A DNA stretch of 52,870 nt from GCA-2746795 sp964643965 (GCA_964643965.1 CAZXVH010000022.1:1-52870); one strand, 5' to 3'. Shown: positions 8,855 through 17,433, counted from the stretch's first letter. Notes: a model not told the origin generated them from the letters alone. A program made the numbers and translations.

Positions 8855-9391
8855 TTAAGCTGCTTCGGCAGCTTCTTCACTTTTTGCGTAAGCGTCAATC
8901 ACATTAACGACTTGGCGCACACTGCTGGTGACAACATTGACAATATTTTGTGCGGGCGCGTTCAACAAACCAATCAGTTGACTCCGTAATTGATCCAACG
9001 ATGGCATCTTAGCCAAAGCTTCTACATCATTCGCCGACAAAATTTTCCCACTAAATATTCCACCCTTGATAACCAACTGTTCCTTATCATTGGCAAATTT
9101 AACCAGCGCCTTTGCCAATGTCGGCCCTTCATGCATCGCAAACCCAGTTGCTATCTGGCCTTGCAACAAATCTTCAGGGATAGGCAGATTTGCTTGCTCC
9201 AAAGCGATTTTCAAGAGTGTATTTTTAGTAATATGAAATGCACCCTCAGCCTTATCAACTTCTTCGCGCAGCAATTCTATTGACTTGACATTCAAGCCCT
9301 TATACTCAGCCAGGAAAATCGCCTGACTATCTTGAATGAGCTGTGAATATTGGGTCACCAATTCTTCTTTACGTGCTTTTGAAATAGCCAA
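8855..9391 (-). CDS. rplJ: Ribosomal protein L10
   Basis: This 178-residue protein forms the base of the ribosomal stalk. The N-terminal rRNA-binding part contains YKGLNVKSIELLREEV and FHITKNTLLKIAL. The C-terminal helix carries the L7/L12 dimers. GGAGG lies just before the start. The preceding leader (9434-9590) has the features of the L10 autoregulatory leader, so L10 with L12 probably represses its own operon. Confidence 0.97.
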   Translation of the reverse strand: MAISKARKEELVTQYSQLIQDSQAIFLAEYKGLNVKSIELLREEVDKAEGAFHITKNTLLKIALEQANLPIPEDLLQGQIATGFAMHEGPTLAKALVKFANDKEQLVIKGGIFSGKILSANDVEALAKMPSLDQLRSQLIGLLNAPAQNIVNVVTSSVRQVVNVIDAYAKSEEAAEAA

Positions 9392-9433
9392 AGACCTTCA
9401 CCTCCTTTAAAATATTTTTTACCTGAAATAAAA

Positions 9434-9590
9434 AATCCTCATACCAACCGTATGAGGATTCAGTTCACAATTCCAAACTCGCTTTCACACAATTCCTTGT
9501 GGAACACAGAGCTTTTTGCTTGAACCCCCACCTCGGCTGGCTAGTTTAAGATGGAAAAACCATCACCAACTGTCTTCAGTAGAGAAATTA
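9434..9590 (-). promoter_or_regulatory. L10 leader RNA with attenuator terminator
   Basis: The region between rplA and rplJ, read on the minus strand, contains the conserved L10-leader elements GAAGACAG-TGGTG and GCCGAGGTG. They are arranged as the arms of the structure to which the L10-L12 complex binds. It ends in a perfect 10-bp stem (9434-9443 with 9451-9460) followed by TTTTTATTT, an intrinsic terminator placed just before rplJ. Identification rests on recognising the motif pattern; a covariance-model search would be decisive. Confidence 0.8.
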
Positions 9591-9630
9591 AATTGTTATG
9601 CTTATGGTCAAATAAGCGACGCGCCCTATT

Positions 9631-10332
9631 TTACGACAAAGCTTCCATCGTATCAAGGCGAATACCAGGGCCCATGGCGTTCGCTATTACCATCCGCTTT
9701 ACATAAATGCCTTTAGTTGTGGCCGGCCGTGCTCGTCTGATGGCGTCAATAATAGTCTGTAAATTTTCTCGTAGTTGTTCTTCGCTAAAACTTGCTTTAC
9801 CAAACGGGGCATGGACATTGGCTGTGCGGTCTACTCGGAATTCTACACGGCCGGCTTTTGCTTCATCAATCAAGCGCGGTAGCTCTTCACCTGGAGCCAC
9901 TGTACCTGCTTTAGGATTAGGCATAAGGCCACGAGGTCCCAAAATACGGCCCAAGCGACCTACCTTGCCCATCATTTGGGGCACGGCAATCGCTACATCA
10001 AAATCTGTCCAGCCATTTTGAATTTTTGTCATGGTTTCATCATCAGCAATATAGTCAGCGCCAGCTTCTAAAGCGCGAGTCGCATCTTCGCCTTCAGCAA
10101 AAACCAATACCCGCACCGTTTTTCCTAGCCCATGAGGCAGGTTCACCACATCACGCACCTGTTGGTCTGCATGTCGCGGATCAACACCCAACCGGAAATG
10201 AACTTCTACAGTGGGGTCAAAGTTCGTATAAGCTGTTTCTTTCAAAAGCTTAATTGCTTCAGCTCGTGAATAAAATTTATCGCGGTCAACTTTGGCCGCT
10301 GCTTCCTGGTATTTACGTCCTCGTTTTGGCAT
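9631..10332 (-). CDS. rplA: Ribosomal protein L1
   Basis: This is a 233-residue L1-stalk protein. It shows the typical start (MPKRGRKYQEA), the TNFDPTVEVHFRLGVDPRHADQQ stretch split over the first domain, the middle-domain signature GPRGLMPNPK, and a C-terminal part with KGIYVKRM. Length is standard. It lies 51 bases after rplK on the same strand. Confidence 0.98.
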   Translation of the reverse strand: MPKRGRKYQEAAAKVDRDKFYSRAEAIKLLKETAYTNFDPTVEVHFRLGVDPRHADQQVRDVVNLPHGLGKTVRVLVFAEGEDATRALEAGADYIADDETMTKIQNGWTDFDVAIAVPQMMGKVGRLGRILGPRGLMPNPKAGTVAPGEELPRLIDEAKAGRVEFRVDRTANVHAPFGKASFSEEQLRENLQTIIDAIRRARPATTKGIYVKRMVIANAMGPGIRLDTMEALS

Positions 10333-10383
10333 GTTTGCTCCTTGTGGTCTTAACGAGTCAAAACTCTCCCACTCAACTTAAAC

Positions 10384-10809
10384 TTAATCGACAATAGTCA
10401 AACCCATACTGCGAGCCGTACCCGCTATAATGCGTTTGGCGTTTTCAATATCGCGGGCATTGAGGTCTTTCATCTTGATCTCGGCGATCTCTTGCAATTG
10501 ATCTTGAGTAACCTTGCCCACTTTCTCTCGGTTCGGTTCAGCAGAACCGCTTTTAATCCCAACTATTTTCTTTAATAAAGCCGTAGCAGGGGGTGTTTTC
10601 AAAATAAATGTAAAGCTGCCATCTTGAAAGACCGTTACTTCAACCGGCACAATTTGTCCTACCATATTGGAAGTCTTGGCATTGTATTCTTTGCAAAATT
10701 GCATTAGATTGATGCCATGCGGCCCAAGCGCCGTACCGACTGGAGGCGCTGGATTGGCCTTACCGCCTTGAATTTGAATCTTTACAACTGCTTTTATTTT
10801 TTTTGCCAT
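10384..10809 (-). CDS. rplK: Ribosomal protein L11
   Basis: This 141-residue protein binds the GTPase-associated region of 23S rRNA. It starts MAKKIKAVVKIQIQGGKANP and contains PPVGTALGPHGIN and the C-terminal RNA-binding domain ending GTARSMGL. I take the start at 10809, preceded by AAGGAG. The frame runs open upstream to 10869 but that part is not conserved. Confidence 0.98.
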   Translation of the reverse strand: MAKKIKAVVKIQIQGGKANPAPPVGTALGPHGINLMQFCKEYNAKTSNMVGQIVPVEVTVFQDGSFTFILKTPPATALLKKIVGIKSGSAEPNREKVGKVTQDQLQEIAEIKMKDLNARDIENAKRIIAGTARSMGLTIVD

Positions 10810-10920
10810 TATATTCTCCTTGGAGTGCAATCGCCTGGATAAAACAGGCTCCTCCTGAATCAAATGCAAGCCAAACTTGATATGATTTATTCACATATCG
10901 CAGCTTACATAAAGGTCGAA

Positions 10921-11553
10921 TTATACTTTTTCTACGTGCAGGAAATCTAATTCAACAGGGGTTTCTCGCCCAAAAAACGATACCATCACCCGAACCTTTG
11001 CTTTTTCTTGATCGATTTCAGAAACCGTACCGATGAAATCCGCAAAGGGTCCAGTACCAATACGTACCTTTTCCCCAACCTGGAAATCAAATTTAACTTT
11101 CGGAGCTTCTGCTTCCATCCGGTTCAGAATATTGGCAACCTCGTCCGGGCGTAGTGGAGTAGGTTCAGTGCCCATGCCCACAAACCCGGTAACTCCTGGA
11201 GTATTGCGCACCACATACCAAGAATCTTCCGTCAGGATTAATTGGACGAGAATGTAACCGGGGAAGACATTCTTTTTGACAGTCCGACGTTTCCCATCTT
11301 TGATTTCAATTTCTTCTTCAGTGGGCACAACAACATCAAAAATTTTATCTTGCATGCCCATTGTTTCGATACGTTGCTCAATACTATGGTGGACTTTGTT
11401 TTCGTATCCTGAATAGCAGTGGACGACATACCATGCACGACCATCGTCAGGTATTGAATAATCTTCCGCATCTTGTGCAGGTGCGGTATCGATTATAGGA
11501 GCCTCTTCGTTTTCCTCTGAGATGGAATCGTTGTTGTCAAACTCGTCAATCAT
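10921..11553 (-). CDS. nusG: Transcription elongation factor NusG
   Basis: This roughly 210-residue NusG binds RNA polymerase and links it to the ribosome or Rho. After an acidic N-terminal extension of about 40 residues comes the NGN domain (RAWYVVHCYSGYENKV, FPGYILVQL, RNTPGVTGFVG). The KOW domain closes the protein (VGEKVRIGTGPFADFIGTV). An in-frame TTG at 11568 could also start it; I prefer the ATG at 11553, although the ribosome site is weak either way. It is followed by rplK, as expected. Confidence 0.95.
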   Translation of the reverse strand: MIDEFDNNDSISEENEEAPIIDTAPAQDAEDYSIPDDGRAWYVVHCYSGYENKVHHSIEQRIETMGMQDKIFDVVVPTEEEIEIKDGKRRTVKKNVFPGYILVQLILTEDSWYVVRNTPGVTGFVGMGTEPTPLRPDEVANILNRMEAEAPKVKFDFQVGEKVRIGTGPFADFIGTVSEIDQEKAKVRVMVSFFGRETPVELDFLHVEKV

Positions 11554-11608
11554 CACACACTTATCCAAACCGCCGCCATGCTAAAATTAGGAAGTAGAGG
11601 CTGCGATC

Positions 11609-11890
11609 TTACGCAGCAATAGCTTCAATCAACCATTGGATTGATTGAGAAAAGATCAAATCCCAGAACCATAAAAAGACAGCCATGACTGTAGACACAG
11701 CAATGACAATTGCTGTCAGGCGCCATGATTCTGAACGAGTAGGCCAGGTTACTTTCCTTAGCTCACCTCGTGTTTCACGTAAATAGCGAGCTACCGGATT
11801 AGTCTGTTTTGCACCTTTCTTTTCGGCTTTTTGGTTAGGTCTCGCTTTTTTTGTTGTTTTCTTTTCTTCTTTTGTTTTTTCCTCTGCCAC
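11609..11890 (-). CDS. secE: Preprotein translocase subunit SecE
   Basis: This 93-residue single-span SecE clamps SecY in the Sec translocon. A Lys-rich head (1-30) precedes the conserved amphipathic helix (VARYLRETRGELRKVTWPTR) and one membrane segment (about 60-82). It is adjacent to nusG in the conserved order and follows the tRNA-Trp gene. Confidence 0.96.
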   Translation of the reverse strand: MAEEKTKEEKKTTKKARPNQKAEKKGAKQTNPVARYLRETRGELRKVTWPTRSESWRLTAIVIAVSTVMAVFLWFWDLIFSQSIQWLIEAIAA

Positions 11891-11963
11891 AATGCACCAT
11901 TATTCTTTTTCATAAGTAACCTCCGGGCAGACTTTTCCTGCACGGAGGTTTTAAGACGACAGA

Positions 11964-12036
11964 CAGGGGGTGCAGGAATCGAACCCGCAGCCTACGGTTT
12001 TGGAGACCGTCGCTCTACCAATTGAGCTAACCCCCT
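11964..12036 (-). tRNA. tRNA-Trp (CCA)
   Basis: The minus strand folds as a cloverleaf with a 7-bp acceptor stem (AGGGGGT with ACCCCCT), TAGCTC in the D arm, anticodon loop CTCCAAA (anticodon CCA) and GGTTCGAATCC in the T arm. The 3' CCA is not encoded. It sits between rpmG and secE, a conserved position. Confidence 0.95.
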
Positions 12037-12074
12037 ACATAGTGAGTTAAGCCTGAATTGATATGTATACTACC

Positions 12075-12239
12075 TTACCGAGTCTCGCGGTGCAACCGGT
12101 GTTGGCGGCAGCGCGGGCAAAACTTCATTAACTCTAAACGGGTTGGATCATTACGGCGATTTTTCTCAGTAAGATACGACCGTTCTTTGCACTCGGTACA
12201 GGCTAACGTGACATGTGTACGAATTGCTTTTTTAGCCAT
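12075..12239 (-). CDS. rpmG: Ribosomal protein L33
   Basis: This is a short 54-residue gene. The protein starts MAKKAIRTHVTLACTECKER and has the zinc-ribbon pairs CTEC (14-17) and CPRC (41-44), so it is the zinc-binding form of L33. It lies between tuf and tRNA-Trp on the minus strand, as in many bacteria. The cysteines retained mean it would need zinc, unlike the C-minus paralogues. Confidence 0.93.
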   Translation of the reverse strand: MAKKAIRTHVTLACTECKERSYLTEKNRRNDPTRLELMKFCPRCRQHRLHRETR

Positions 12240-12253
12240 AATTGCCTCAGTAA

Positions 12254-12280
12254 GAGGGACGCTACCCGGTAGCGTCCCTC
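12254..12280 (-). terminator. Strong hairpin between tuf and rpmG
   Basis: Thirteen bases (12254-12266) pair perfectly with 12268-12280 across a single base, directly after the tuf stop codon. There is no proper T-tract, so it may be a partial terminator, an RNA-processing site or a 3'-end stabiliser that sets tuf apart from the genes downstream. Confidence 0.65.
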
Positions 12281-12290
12281 GAAAACTTCA

Positions 12291-13493
12291 TTATTGAATA
12301 ATCTTGGTGATGATGCCAGCGCCAACGGTTAAACCGCCTTCGCGAATGGCAAACTTACTACCTTGTTCTAACGCCACCGGGATGATCAATTCTACTTCCA
12401 GGTTCACGCTGTCGCCTGGCATAACCATTTCTACACCTTCCGGCAATGTAATGGCGCCTGTCACATCCATGGTACGGATGTAGAACTGCGGCCGATAGCC
12501 TGGGAAGAATGCCTTATGCCGGCCGCCTTCATCTTTACGCAGCACATACACCTCGCTCATGAATCTGGTGTGGGGGGTGATGCTGCCTGGTTTGGCTAAC
12601 ACCTGACCGCGTTCAATGTCATCGCGGGCTACGCCACGCAGCAGCAGACCGGCATTGTCGCCTGCTTCTACTTTTTCCAGAATTTTGTGGAACATCTCCA
12701 TGGAGGTGACCACCACCTTGCGGATGTCTTCTCGCAGCCCGACGATTTCTACTTCACTCATCGGAGTCAAAGTGCCCCGGTCTACACGGCCGGTAACCAC
12801 CGTGCCGCGCCCCTTAATGGAGAAGACATCTTCCACCGACATCAAGAATGGCTTGTCGGTATCACGGATTGGCGTGGGAATGTATTCATCCACCACGCGC
12901 ATCAACTCCCAAATTGGCGCCAGTTCCGGCGCGTCTACATCACCACCCTCGTACTCCAACGCGGCCAGGGCGCTGCCGCGCACAATAGGCGTCTCGTCGC
13001 CAGGGAATTCGTAGCTGTCTAGCAGTTCCCGCAGTTCCAACTCCACCAGTTCCAACAGTTCTTCGTCGTCCATTTGGTCGATCTTGTTCAAGAAGATCAC
13101 CATAGCCGGTACTTCTACCTGACGAGCCAGCAAAACATGTTCCCGTGTTTGCGGCATGGGGCCGTCTGGGGCAGATACCACCAGAATGGCGCCATCCATC
13201 TGGGCAGCGCCAGTGATCATATTTTTGATATAGTCACGATGTCCCGGGCAATCTACATGGGCGTAATGCCGATCTTCGGTTTGGTATTCCACATGAGAAA
13301 TAGCAATGGTGATACCGCGATCCCGCTCTTCGGGGGCGTTATCGATTTGATCGAATGCCCGGAAGTCTGCCCAACCCTTCATGGCCAGCGTTTTGGTGAT
13401 GGCCGCTGTCAGGGTTGTTTTACCATGATCGACGTGACCGATGGTGCCGATATTGACATGTGGCTTTTCGCGCACAAATTTTTGTTTGGCCAT
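12291..13493 (-). CDS. tuf: Elongation factor Tu
   Basis: This 400-residue GTPase delivers aminoacyl-tRNA to the ribosome. Motifs: GHVDHGKT (19-26), the switch region RGITI, DCPGH (about 80-84), NKID (about 135-138), and the C-terminal barrels with VVTGRVDRG and GYRPQFYIRT. The start at 13493 follows AGGAA; upstream in-frame codons to 13508 are excluded. It is preceded by a run of tRNA genes, the classic tuf context. Confidence 0.98.
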   Translation of the reverse strand: MAKQKFVREKPHVNIGTIGHVDHGKTTLTAAITKTLAMKGWADFRAFDQIDNAPEERDRGITIAISHVEYQTEDRHYAHVDCPGHRDYIKNMITGAAQMDGAILVVSAPDGPMPQTREHVLLARQVEVPAMVIFLNKIDQMDDEELLELVELELRELLDSYEFPGDETPIVRGSALAALEYEGGDVDAPELAPIWELMRVVDEYIPTPIRDTDKPFLMSVEDVFSIKGRGTVVTGRVDRGTLTPMSEVEIVGLREDIRKVVVTSMEMFHKILEKVEAGDNAGLLLRGVARDDIERGQVLAKPGSITPHTRFMSEVYVLRKDEGGRHKAFFPGYRPQFYIRTMDVTGAITLPEGVEMVMPGDSVNLEVELIIPVALEQGSKFAIREGGLTVGAGIITKIIQ

Positions 13494-13583
13494 TTTCCTA
13501 ACCCTCAAAAACTTTATTCGAGCAATCGGTTGTATAGACCGGTTTGCCCCTACTCAATTAATTGTAACTTGCTCATATAAATA

Positions 13584-13618
13584 CCCCGCCATTCTTAATT
13601 GATTCTGGAGTGGCGGGG
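13584..13618 (-). repeat. GC-rich hairpin between tRNA-Thr and tuf
   Basis: CCCCGCCA (13584-13591) pairs with TGGCGGGG (13611-13618), and the minus strand continues with TATTTATAT. It may be a terminator or attenuator between the tRNA genes and tuf, or a processing site. Confidence 0.6.
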
Positions 13619-13623
13619 CAGAA

Positions 13624-13696
13624 AGCCCACGATGGGAATCGAACCCATGACCTCATTCTTACCAAGAATGTGCTCTGCCGCCTGAGCTACGTGGGC
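13624..13696 (-). tRNA. tRNA-Thr (GGT)
   Basis: The cloverleaf on the minus strand has acceptor GCCCACG paired with CGTGGGC, anticodon stem CATTC/GAATG, loop TTGGTAA (anticodon GGT) and T arm GGTTCGATTCC. No CCA is encoded. It lies just upstream of tuf. Confidence 0.95.
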
Positions 13697-13738
13697 AATT
13701 TGATCTTAAAAAGTTTAATCCAGATAAGTTGGATTAAA

Positions 13739-13824
13739 TGGTGGGCCAGGTAGGACTCGAACCTACGAAGGCTATCGCCAGCGGATTTACAGTCCGCCCC
13801 CTTTGCCACTCGGGACACTGACCC
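13739..13824 (-). tRNA. tRNA-Tyr (GTA)
   Basis: This is an 86-base class II tRNA on the minus strand with the long variable arm expected for bacterial tRNA-Tyr. The acceptor GGGTCAG pairs with CTGGCCC (one G-T pair), the anticodon loop has GTA, and the 3' CCA is encoded at 13739-13741. Confidence 0.95.
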
Positions 13825-13841
13825 AGATTTCTTTATACCCA

Positions 13842-13914
13842 AGCCGACGATGGGATTTGAACCCATAACCTATGCTTTACAAGAGCATTGCTCTGCCAAT
13901 TGAGCTACGTCGGC
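13842..13914 (-). tRNA. tRNA-Thr (TGT)
   Basis: The cloverleaf has acceptor GCCGACG with CGTCGGC, anticodon loop CTTGTAA (anticodon TGT) and T arm GGTTCAAATCC. It is the first gene of the tRNA-tuf-ribosomal-protein unit. The Thr-Tyr-Thr-tuf order matches the classical cluster but lacks the tRNA-Gly found in enterobacteria. Confidence 0.95.
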
Positions 13915-14363
13915 AAATTTGGTTTATATTTTAAATCTTCGAGATGGTGGGTGACTCACATCGGAACATATACCGACCTGTAAGTATAGCCAATGCATTC
14001 CTTTCGTCAAGATAAAACAGGAAGGTTTGTTTTGACTTTAATGAGAAAACAGCAAGATTTTAAAATTATACCAACCAAATCTGCGGGTTCATAAAATGCG
14101 CGGAAAGTGTATAGCAAGGCGTAATTTGTGGCAAGTGTTTTGAATATTGTTGGAGGCGAATATACGTTGATCTGGGAATTCTAGGGTATAATTTTGCTAT
14201 ATGTATACTCGCTGTGGTCGGTTTCTGACCGTGCCACCTCTGGTAAAAATGTCAGATTATGCCCGTTGCGAGTATAGAATAAATCGATTCCTGGTCACGG
14301 CCGTTTTCCTTTGGTAATCTTCATGTAGAAGCGGCTGAAAATAGATTGTTGAGAAGTGGATAC
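13915..14363. other. Divergent intergenic region upstream of the tRNA-tuf operon
   Basis: No gene is visible in this 449-base region. It holds the minus-strand promoter of the tRNA-tuf operon (13983-14010). On the + strand a TATAAT (14187-14192) has only a poorly spaced TTGATC upstream. One ACGGCCGT palindrome lies near 14300. Confidence 0.6.
13983..14010 (-). promoter_or_regulatory. Promoter of the tRNA-tuf-ribosomal operon
   Basis: On the minus strand a -35 TTGACG (complement of 14005-14010) and -10 TATACT (complement of 13983-13988) are separated by 16 bases. The expected start near 13976 is about 60 bases before the first tRNA. The near-consensus form fits a strong, growth-related promoter. 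Confidence 0.75.
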
Positions 14364-15206
14364 ATGACAATGGATGTAACAGTTAGCCATTTAAATAACA
14401 GGCTGGCTTTGCAATTGCCGGCGCAATTGCCATTGGGGCTTGTTTTTGTATTAGGAGATGTGGAAGCGTTGTTGGTAGAGGGGGACGGCCGTTCCAAATC
14501 TGTCACATTTGAACTAATAGAAAAGGGGCACCGGGTACGCTGTCGATTGTCTGAGCGGGCGGCGGAAGAGTTTGTTTTGCAAAATGGCGATAAGATTCGG
14601 GCCGGTGGGCATCTGGCGTTTGATCCCACACGGGCGGACTATTTTTTACGGGTGCGGGATGTTGAAGTGGTGCAGGCACAAAGGGCGGATCCTTTGGCGA
14701 TGGAACCCATTGTGGAGCGGTCAGAATTGGCGTCCGTATTGGCCGGTATGGAGGAGAAACCGGAGACGTCTGATGATGCGATGGTTGATGATTTGCCAAC
14801 CTGGGTGAAAGAATTGGCGCCGCCAGCCTATCAGTCTGAACAGAAAAAGGGGAAGAGCGGCGAAACGGCCGTTTCTTCCAGAGCAAATGGTGACTCCCTC
14901 ACCGCAGAGCAATTGGCCCGCTTGTCCGCCGCGATGGATAGCGAGGAAGATGTGGAACTAACAGATAGCTTGTTGGACATTGCCAAAAAATTGAATCAGG
15001 CGCGAGGCATTGCCGGCGTGGAACCGACGCGCACTGTCCCGCCAGGCGCCGACAAGGATTTGACTGCTACCACAGACATCGAAGATCCAGATGCGTATAA
15101 ACCGACTGGCAATAAAACGGCCGAACGTATTTTACTGCTGGTGGTGATTGTGGCATTGGCATTGTTTTTGTTAATTATATTGGCTTTTGTGACGGGAATA
15201 GTCTGA
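14364..15206 (+). CDS. Unknown protein with C-terminal membrane anchor
   Basis: This is a 280-residue protein I do not recognise. The first 110 residues look like a compact beta-rich domain (LNNRLALQLPAQLPLGLVFV, then FELIEKGHRVRCRL). An acidic, low-complexity middle follows (about 120-245), and one hydrophobic segment closes the protein (about 254-278), so it is likely tail-anchored with a cytoplasmic head. The plan resembles the TPR protein at 6877-7596. A TTG at 14346 is an alternative start; the ATG at 14364 has a modest AAGTGGA upstream. It is convergent with the next gene. Confidence 0.7.
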   Translation: MTMDVTVSHLNNRLALQLPAQLPLGLVFVLGDVEALLVEGDGRSKSVTFELIEKGHRVRCRLSERAAEEFVLQNGDKIRAGGHLAFDPTRADYFLRVRDVEVVQAQRADPLAMEPIVERSELASVLAGMEEKPETSDDAMVDDLPTWVKELAPPAYQSEQKKGKSGETAVSSRANGDSLTAEQLARLSAAMDSEEDVELTDSLLDIAKKLNQARGIAGVEPTRTVPPGADKDLTATTDIEDPDAYKPTGNKTAERILLLVVIVALALFLLIILAFVTGIV

Positions 15207-15234
15207 GTAAGTATGTATGATTGAGCCAATCTGT

Positions 15235-16278
15235 TTATAGTTGATTTTGCTGCCGGTATTGGCTGATCATATCTTGTAAAGCGCGGCGTTGAGAAACGGC
15301 CGTTTCCAGGGGAGTTGCCACCTTTTCTTCATATGTTTGCTTGACGACCAGCGCTTGTTGATTAAAAGCGTCTGCTTTGCTGATCACTTTTTCACGCAGC
15401 GGTTTAATGAGGTGGCGGCTCAAGCGTACCTCGTCTTCTTCATAACCAAGCCACTGATCGAGCGGCTGCATCACGTTGGTATCCAATCCGCTGATGGTGT
15501 GCGGCGTTTCACTTAAAAGGGTGGTGGCAGAAGCCATGATGTTGATCGCTTTTTGGCCGAGATTAAAAGGCAACCATTTACGCACATCCTCAAACCAGTG
15601 AGTGAGCATATCGAGGAATGGTTCTATACGCTCCACCGCGTTTTGCAGCAGGCTCTCCAGGTTTGCAAAATAATCTTGTAATTTTTCGTTATGTCGTTCC
15701 AGCCATAAACGGCCGTTTTCCACCAACGGCAAATGCGCTTCCAACTCGTCTAAAGCTTGCTGTCCGGCGACGATGCCCTCGGCCAATAGGGGTGAAGCGG
15801 CGGTCAGGCTGTTGATCGATTCGGAAACGGCCGTTACCCCCGCCGTCATCAACTCTGCCACATCCACATCGTCCAATTGTTCGTATAGCGCCACTAGTCC
15901 GCTGAGGACGCCGATTTCTCCGTTCGCTTTATCCAGCTCTACAGAGAGCGTTTCCATCTGCGTGGCGCTGCTGCTGTTTGTTTGCTGCCAGGATGAGAGG
16001 CTGCGTTGGGCAGCGTCTAGTTCCGCTTGAAGGCGCACATTTTCGGCCTGGGCGGCTGCCAGTTTAGAAAAAAGTTCAGCCATATCTTCACTGCCAGTGA
16101 GGACGGTTTTTACCTCGGGCAGCATCACGGGCATGGAACTGGTGGTAAGCGGAGCGGCCGGCATACCACCGGTCAATTTAGCCGCACCCACGCCGGCAGC
16201 GGTGGCGGCTACTGCGGTTAAAGCTGCGGTGCGTAAGAAATTCCGACGTCCTTGACTGCTGTTTTCTTCTCTCGTCAT
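15235..16278 (-). CDS. Tat-exported coiled-coil protein
   Basis: This 347-residue protein begins with a twin-arginine signal (GRRNFLRTAALTAVAATAAG, residues about 10-29) and a small-residue stretch suited to cleavage or anchoring. The mature part has a Leu/Glu/Gln-rich coiled coil (about 75-130) and long helices to the end, with no cofactor motif. Tat export normally serves folded or cofactor-bearing proteins, so its use here is notable. AAAGGA precedes the start. The gene follows era by 18 bases on the same strand and is probably co-transcribed. Function unknown. Confidence 0.78.
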   Translation of the reverse strand: MTREENSSQGRRNFLRTAALTAVAATAAGVGAAKLTGGMPAAPLTTSSMPVMLPEVKTVLTGSEDMAELFSKLAAAQAENVRLQAELDAAQRSLSSWQQTNSSSATQMETLSVELDKANGEIGVLSGLVALYEQLDDVDVAELMTAGVTAVSESINSLTAASPLLAEGIVAGQQALDELEAHLPLVENGRLWLERHNEKLQDYFANLESLLQNAVERIEPFLDMLTHWFEDVRKWLPFNLGQKAINIMASATTLLSETPHTISGLDTNVMQPLDQWLGYEEDEVRLSRHLIKPLREKVISKADAFNQQALVVKQTYEEKVATPLETAVSQRRALQDMISQYRQQNQL

Positions 16279-16296
16279 GATGTTCCTTTCCCTGTT

Positions 16297-17244
16297 TTAT
16301 GACTCCAGATCATAACCAAACCGTTTCAGCGCATGTTCATTGCGCCGCCATTTTGGTTCTACTTTTACCCATAATTCTAAAAACACTTTTCCTTCAATGA
16401 GCGCTTCGATTTCTTTACGAGCAGCGGTCCCAATCTGTTGCAACTGGCTGCCCTTAGCGCCAATGAGAATGCGCTTGTGGGAATCCCGTTCCAGATAAAT
16501 ATTGGCGCTGATGTACGTGACGCCATTTTCTCTTTCCTTAAATTCTTGGATGACAACGGCCGTGCCATACGGTATCTCGTCGCGAAGTTGCAAAAAGATC
16601 TGTTCTCGTATCATCTCGCCGGCGATGTCGCGGATAAACACGTCCGTTAGCTGATCTTCCGGGTAATATTGTGGTCCTTCGGGCAGCGCCTCGACCAGCA
16701 TTTGGAAGAGTTCATCTCGCCCGTTCCCTTTGGACGCTGAAAAGAGTATCCATTCAGCCTGAGGCAGCAGCGCCCGATACTCGGCCGTTCGCGGCAATAT
16801 TTCCTCCGGCGCAAGTAAATCACCTTTGTTCATGCCTAAAATGAGACGAGTTTGCCCGGCCAGCGGCGTCAACTGCTGGGCGATGGCGTTATCGCCCAGC
16901 CCCGGTGGCTCACTGACGTCTACCAGATACAAAATCACATCGGCTTCTTCTAAGGTCTTAACGGCCGTTTCCACCATATACTCATCCAGTTTGTGCCGGG
17001 GTTTCAGCAGACCGGGCGTGTCCAAAAAAATCATCTGGAAATGGGGTTCCGTGATGATCCCCATCATGCGGGTGCGCGTCGTTTGCGGCCGGGGTGAGAC
17101 GATGGCTAATTTCTGCTGCATAAAGGCGTTAAAAAGCGTACTCTTGCCCACATTAGGACGACCTACTATGGTAACAAACCCCGATTTATAACCATCGCTT
17201 TGGAAATCGTTGCCAGGTACTTGATTTTCTTCTTGTTCGTTCAT
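16297..17244 (-). CDS. era: GTPase Era
   Basis: This 315-residue GTPase assists 16S rRNA maturation and small-subunit assembly. G motifs: GRPNVGKS (about 28-35), the switch with QTTRTRMMGI, DTPG (about 75-78) and MNKGD for NKxD. The C-terminal KH domain contains the RNA-contact loop ILIGAKGSQLQQIG. An N-terminal extension of about 20 polar residues precedes the G domain. Its length fits the family. Confidence 0.96.
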   Translation of the reverse strand: MNEQEENQVPGNDFQSDGYKSGFVTIVGRPNVGKSTLFNAFMQQKLAIVSPRPQTTRTRMMGIITEPHFQMIFLDTPGLLKPRHKLDEYMVETAVKTLEEADVILYLVDVSEPPGLGDNAIAQQLTPLAGQTRLILGMNKGDLLAPEEILPRTAEYRALLPQAEWILFSASKGNGRDELFQMLVEALPEGPQYYPEDQLTDVFIRDIAGEMIREQIFLQLRDEIPYGTAVVIQEFKERENGVTYISANIYLERDSHKRILIGAKGSQLQQIGTAARKEIEALIEGKVFLELWVKVEPKWRRNEHALKRFGYDLES

Positions 17245-17259
17245 CTTTTTCCTTCGTAA

Positions 17260-17291
17260 CCGGGAGCGCGGACAGCCTGTCCGCGCCCGGC
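17260..17291. repeat. GC-rich hairpin between lgt-family gene and era
   Basis: GCGCGGACA and TGTCCGCGC face each other over a 3-4 base loop, with flanking CCGGG and CCCGG extending the stem. It lies in the 189-base gap between the two minus-strand genes. No T-tract follows, so its role is open. Confidence 0.6.
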
Positions 17292-17433
17292 TGATGGGGA
17301 ACTCTTGGCAGGTGGTATCAGCCCGTTCACCTTACTCCTTGCCAATCATCATGCAGTTTCTTTTAAAGGTATGAGAGCATAACGGAAACCATCACTTACG
17401 TAAATAGCTACCTTGTCCTTGATCATCAACTGC

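Noticed and set aside
14167..14192. TTGATC and TATAAT considered as a promoter of the gene at 14364
   Set aside because: The spacer is only 14 bases and there is no TG extension, so support is too weak.
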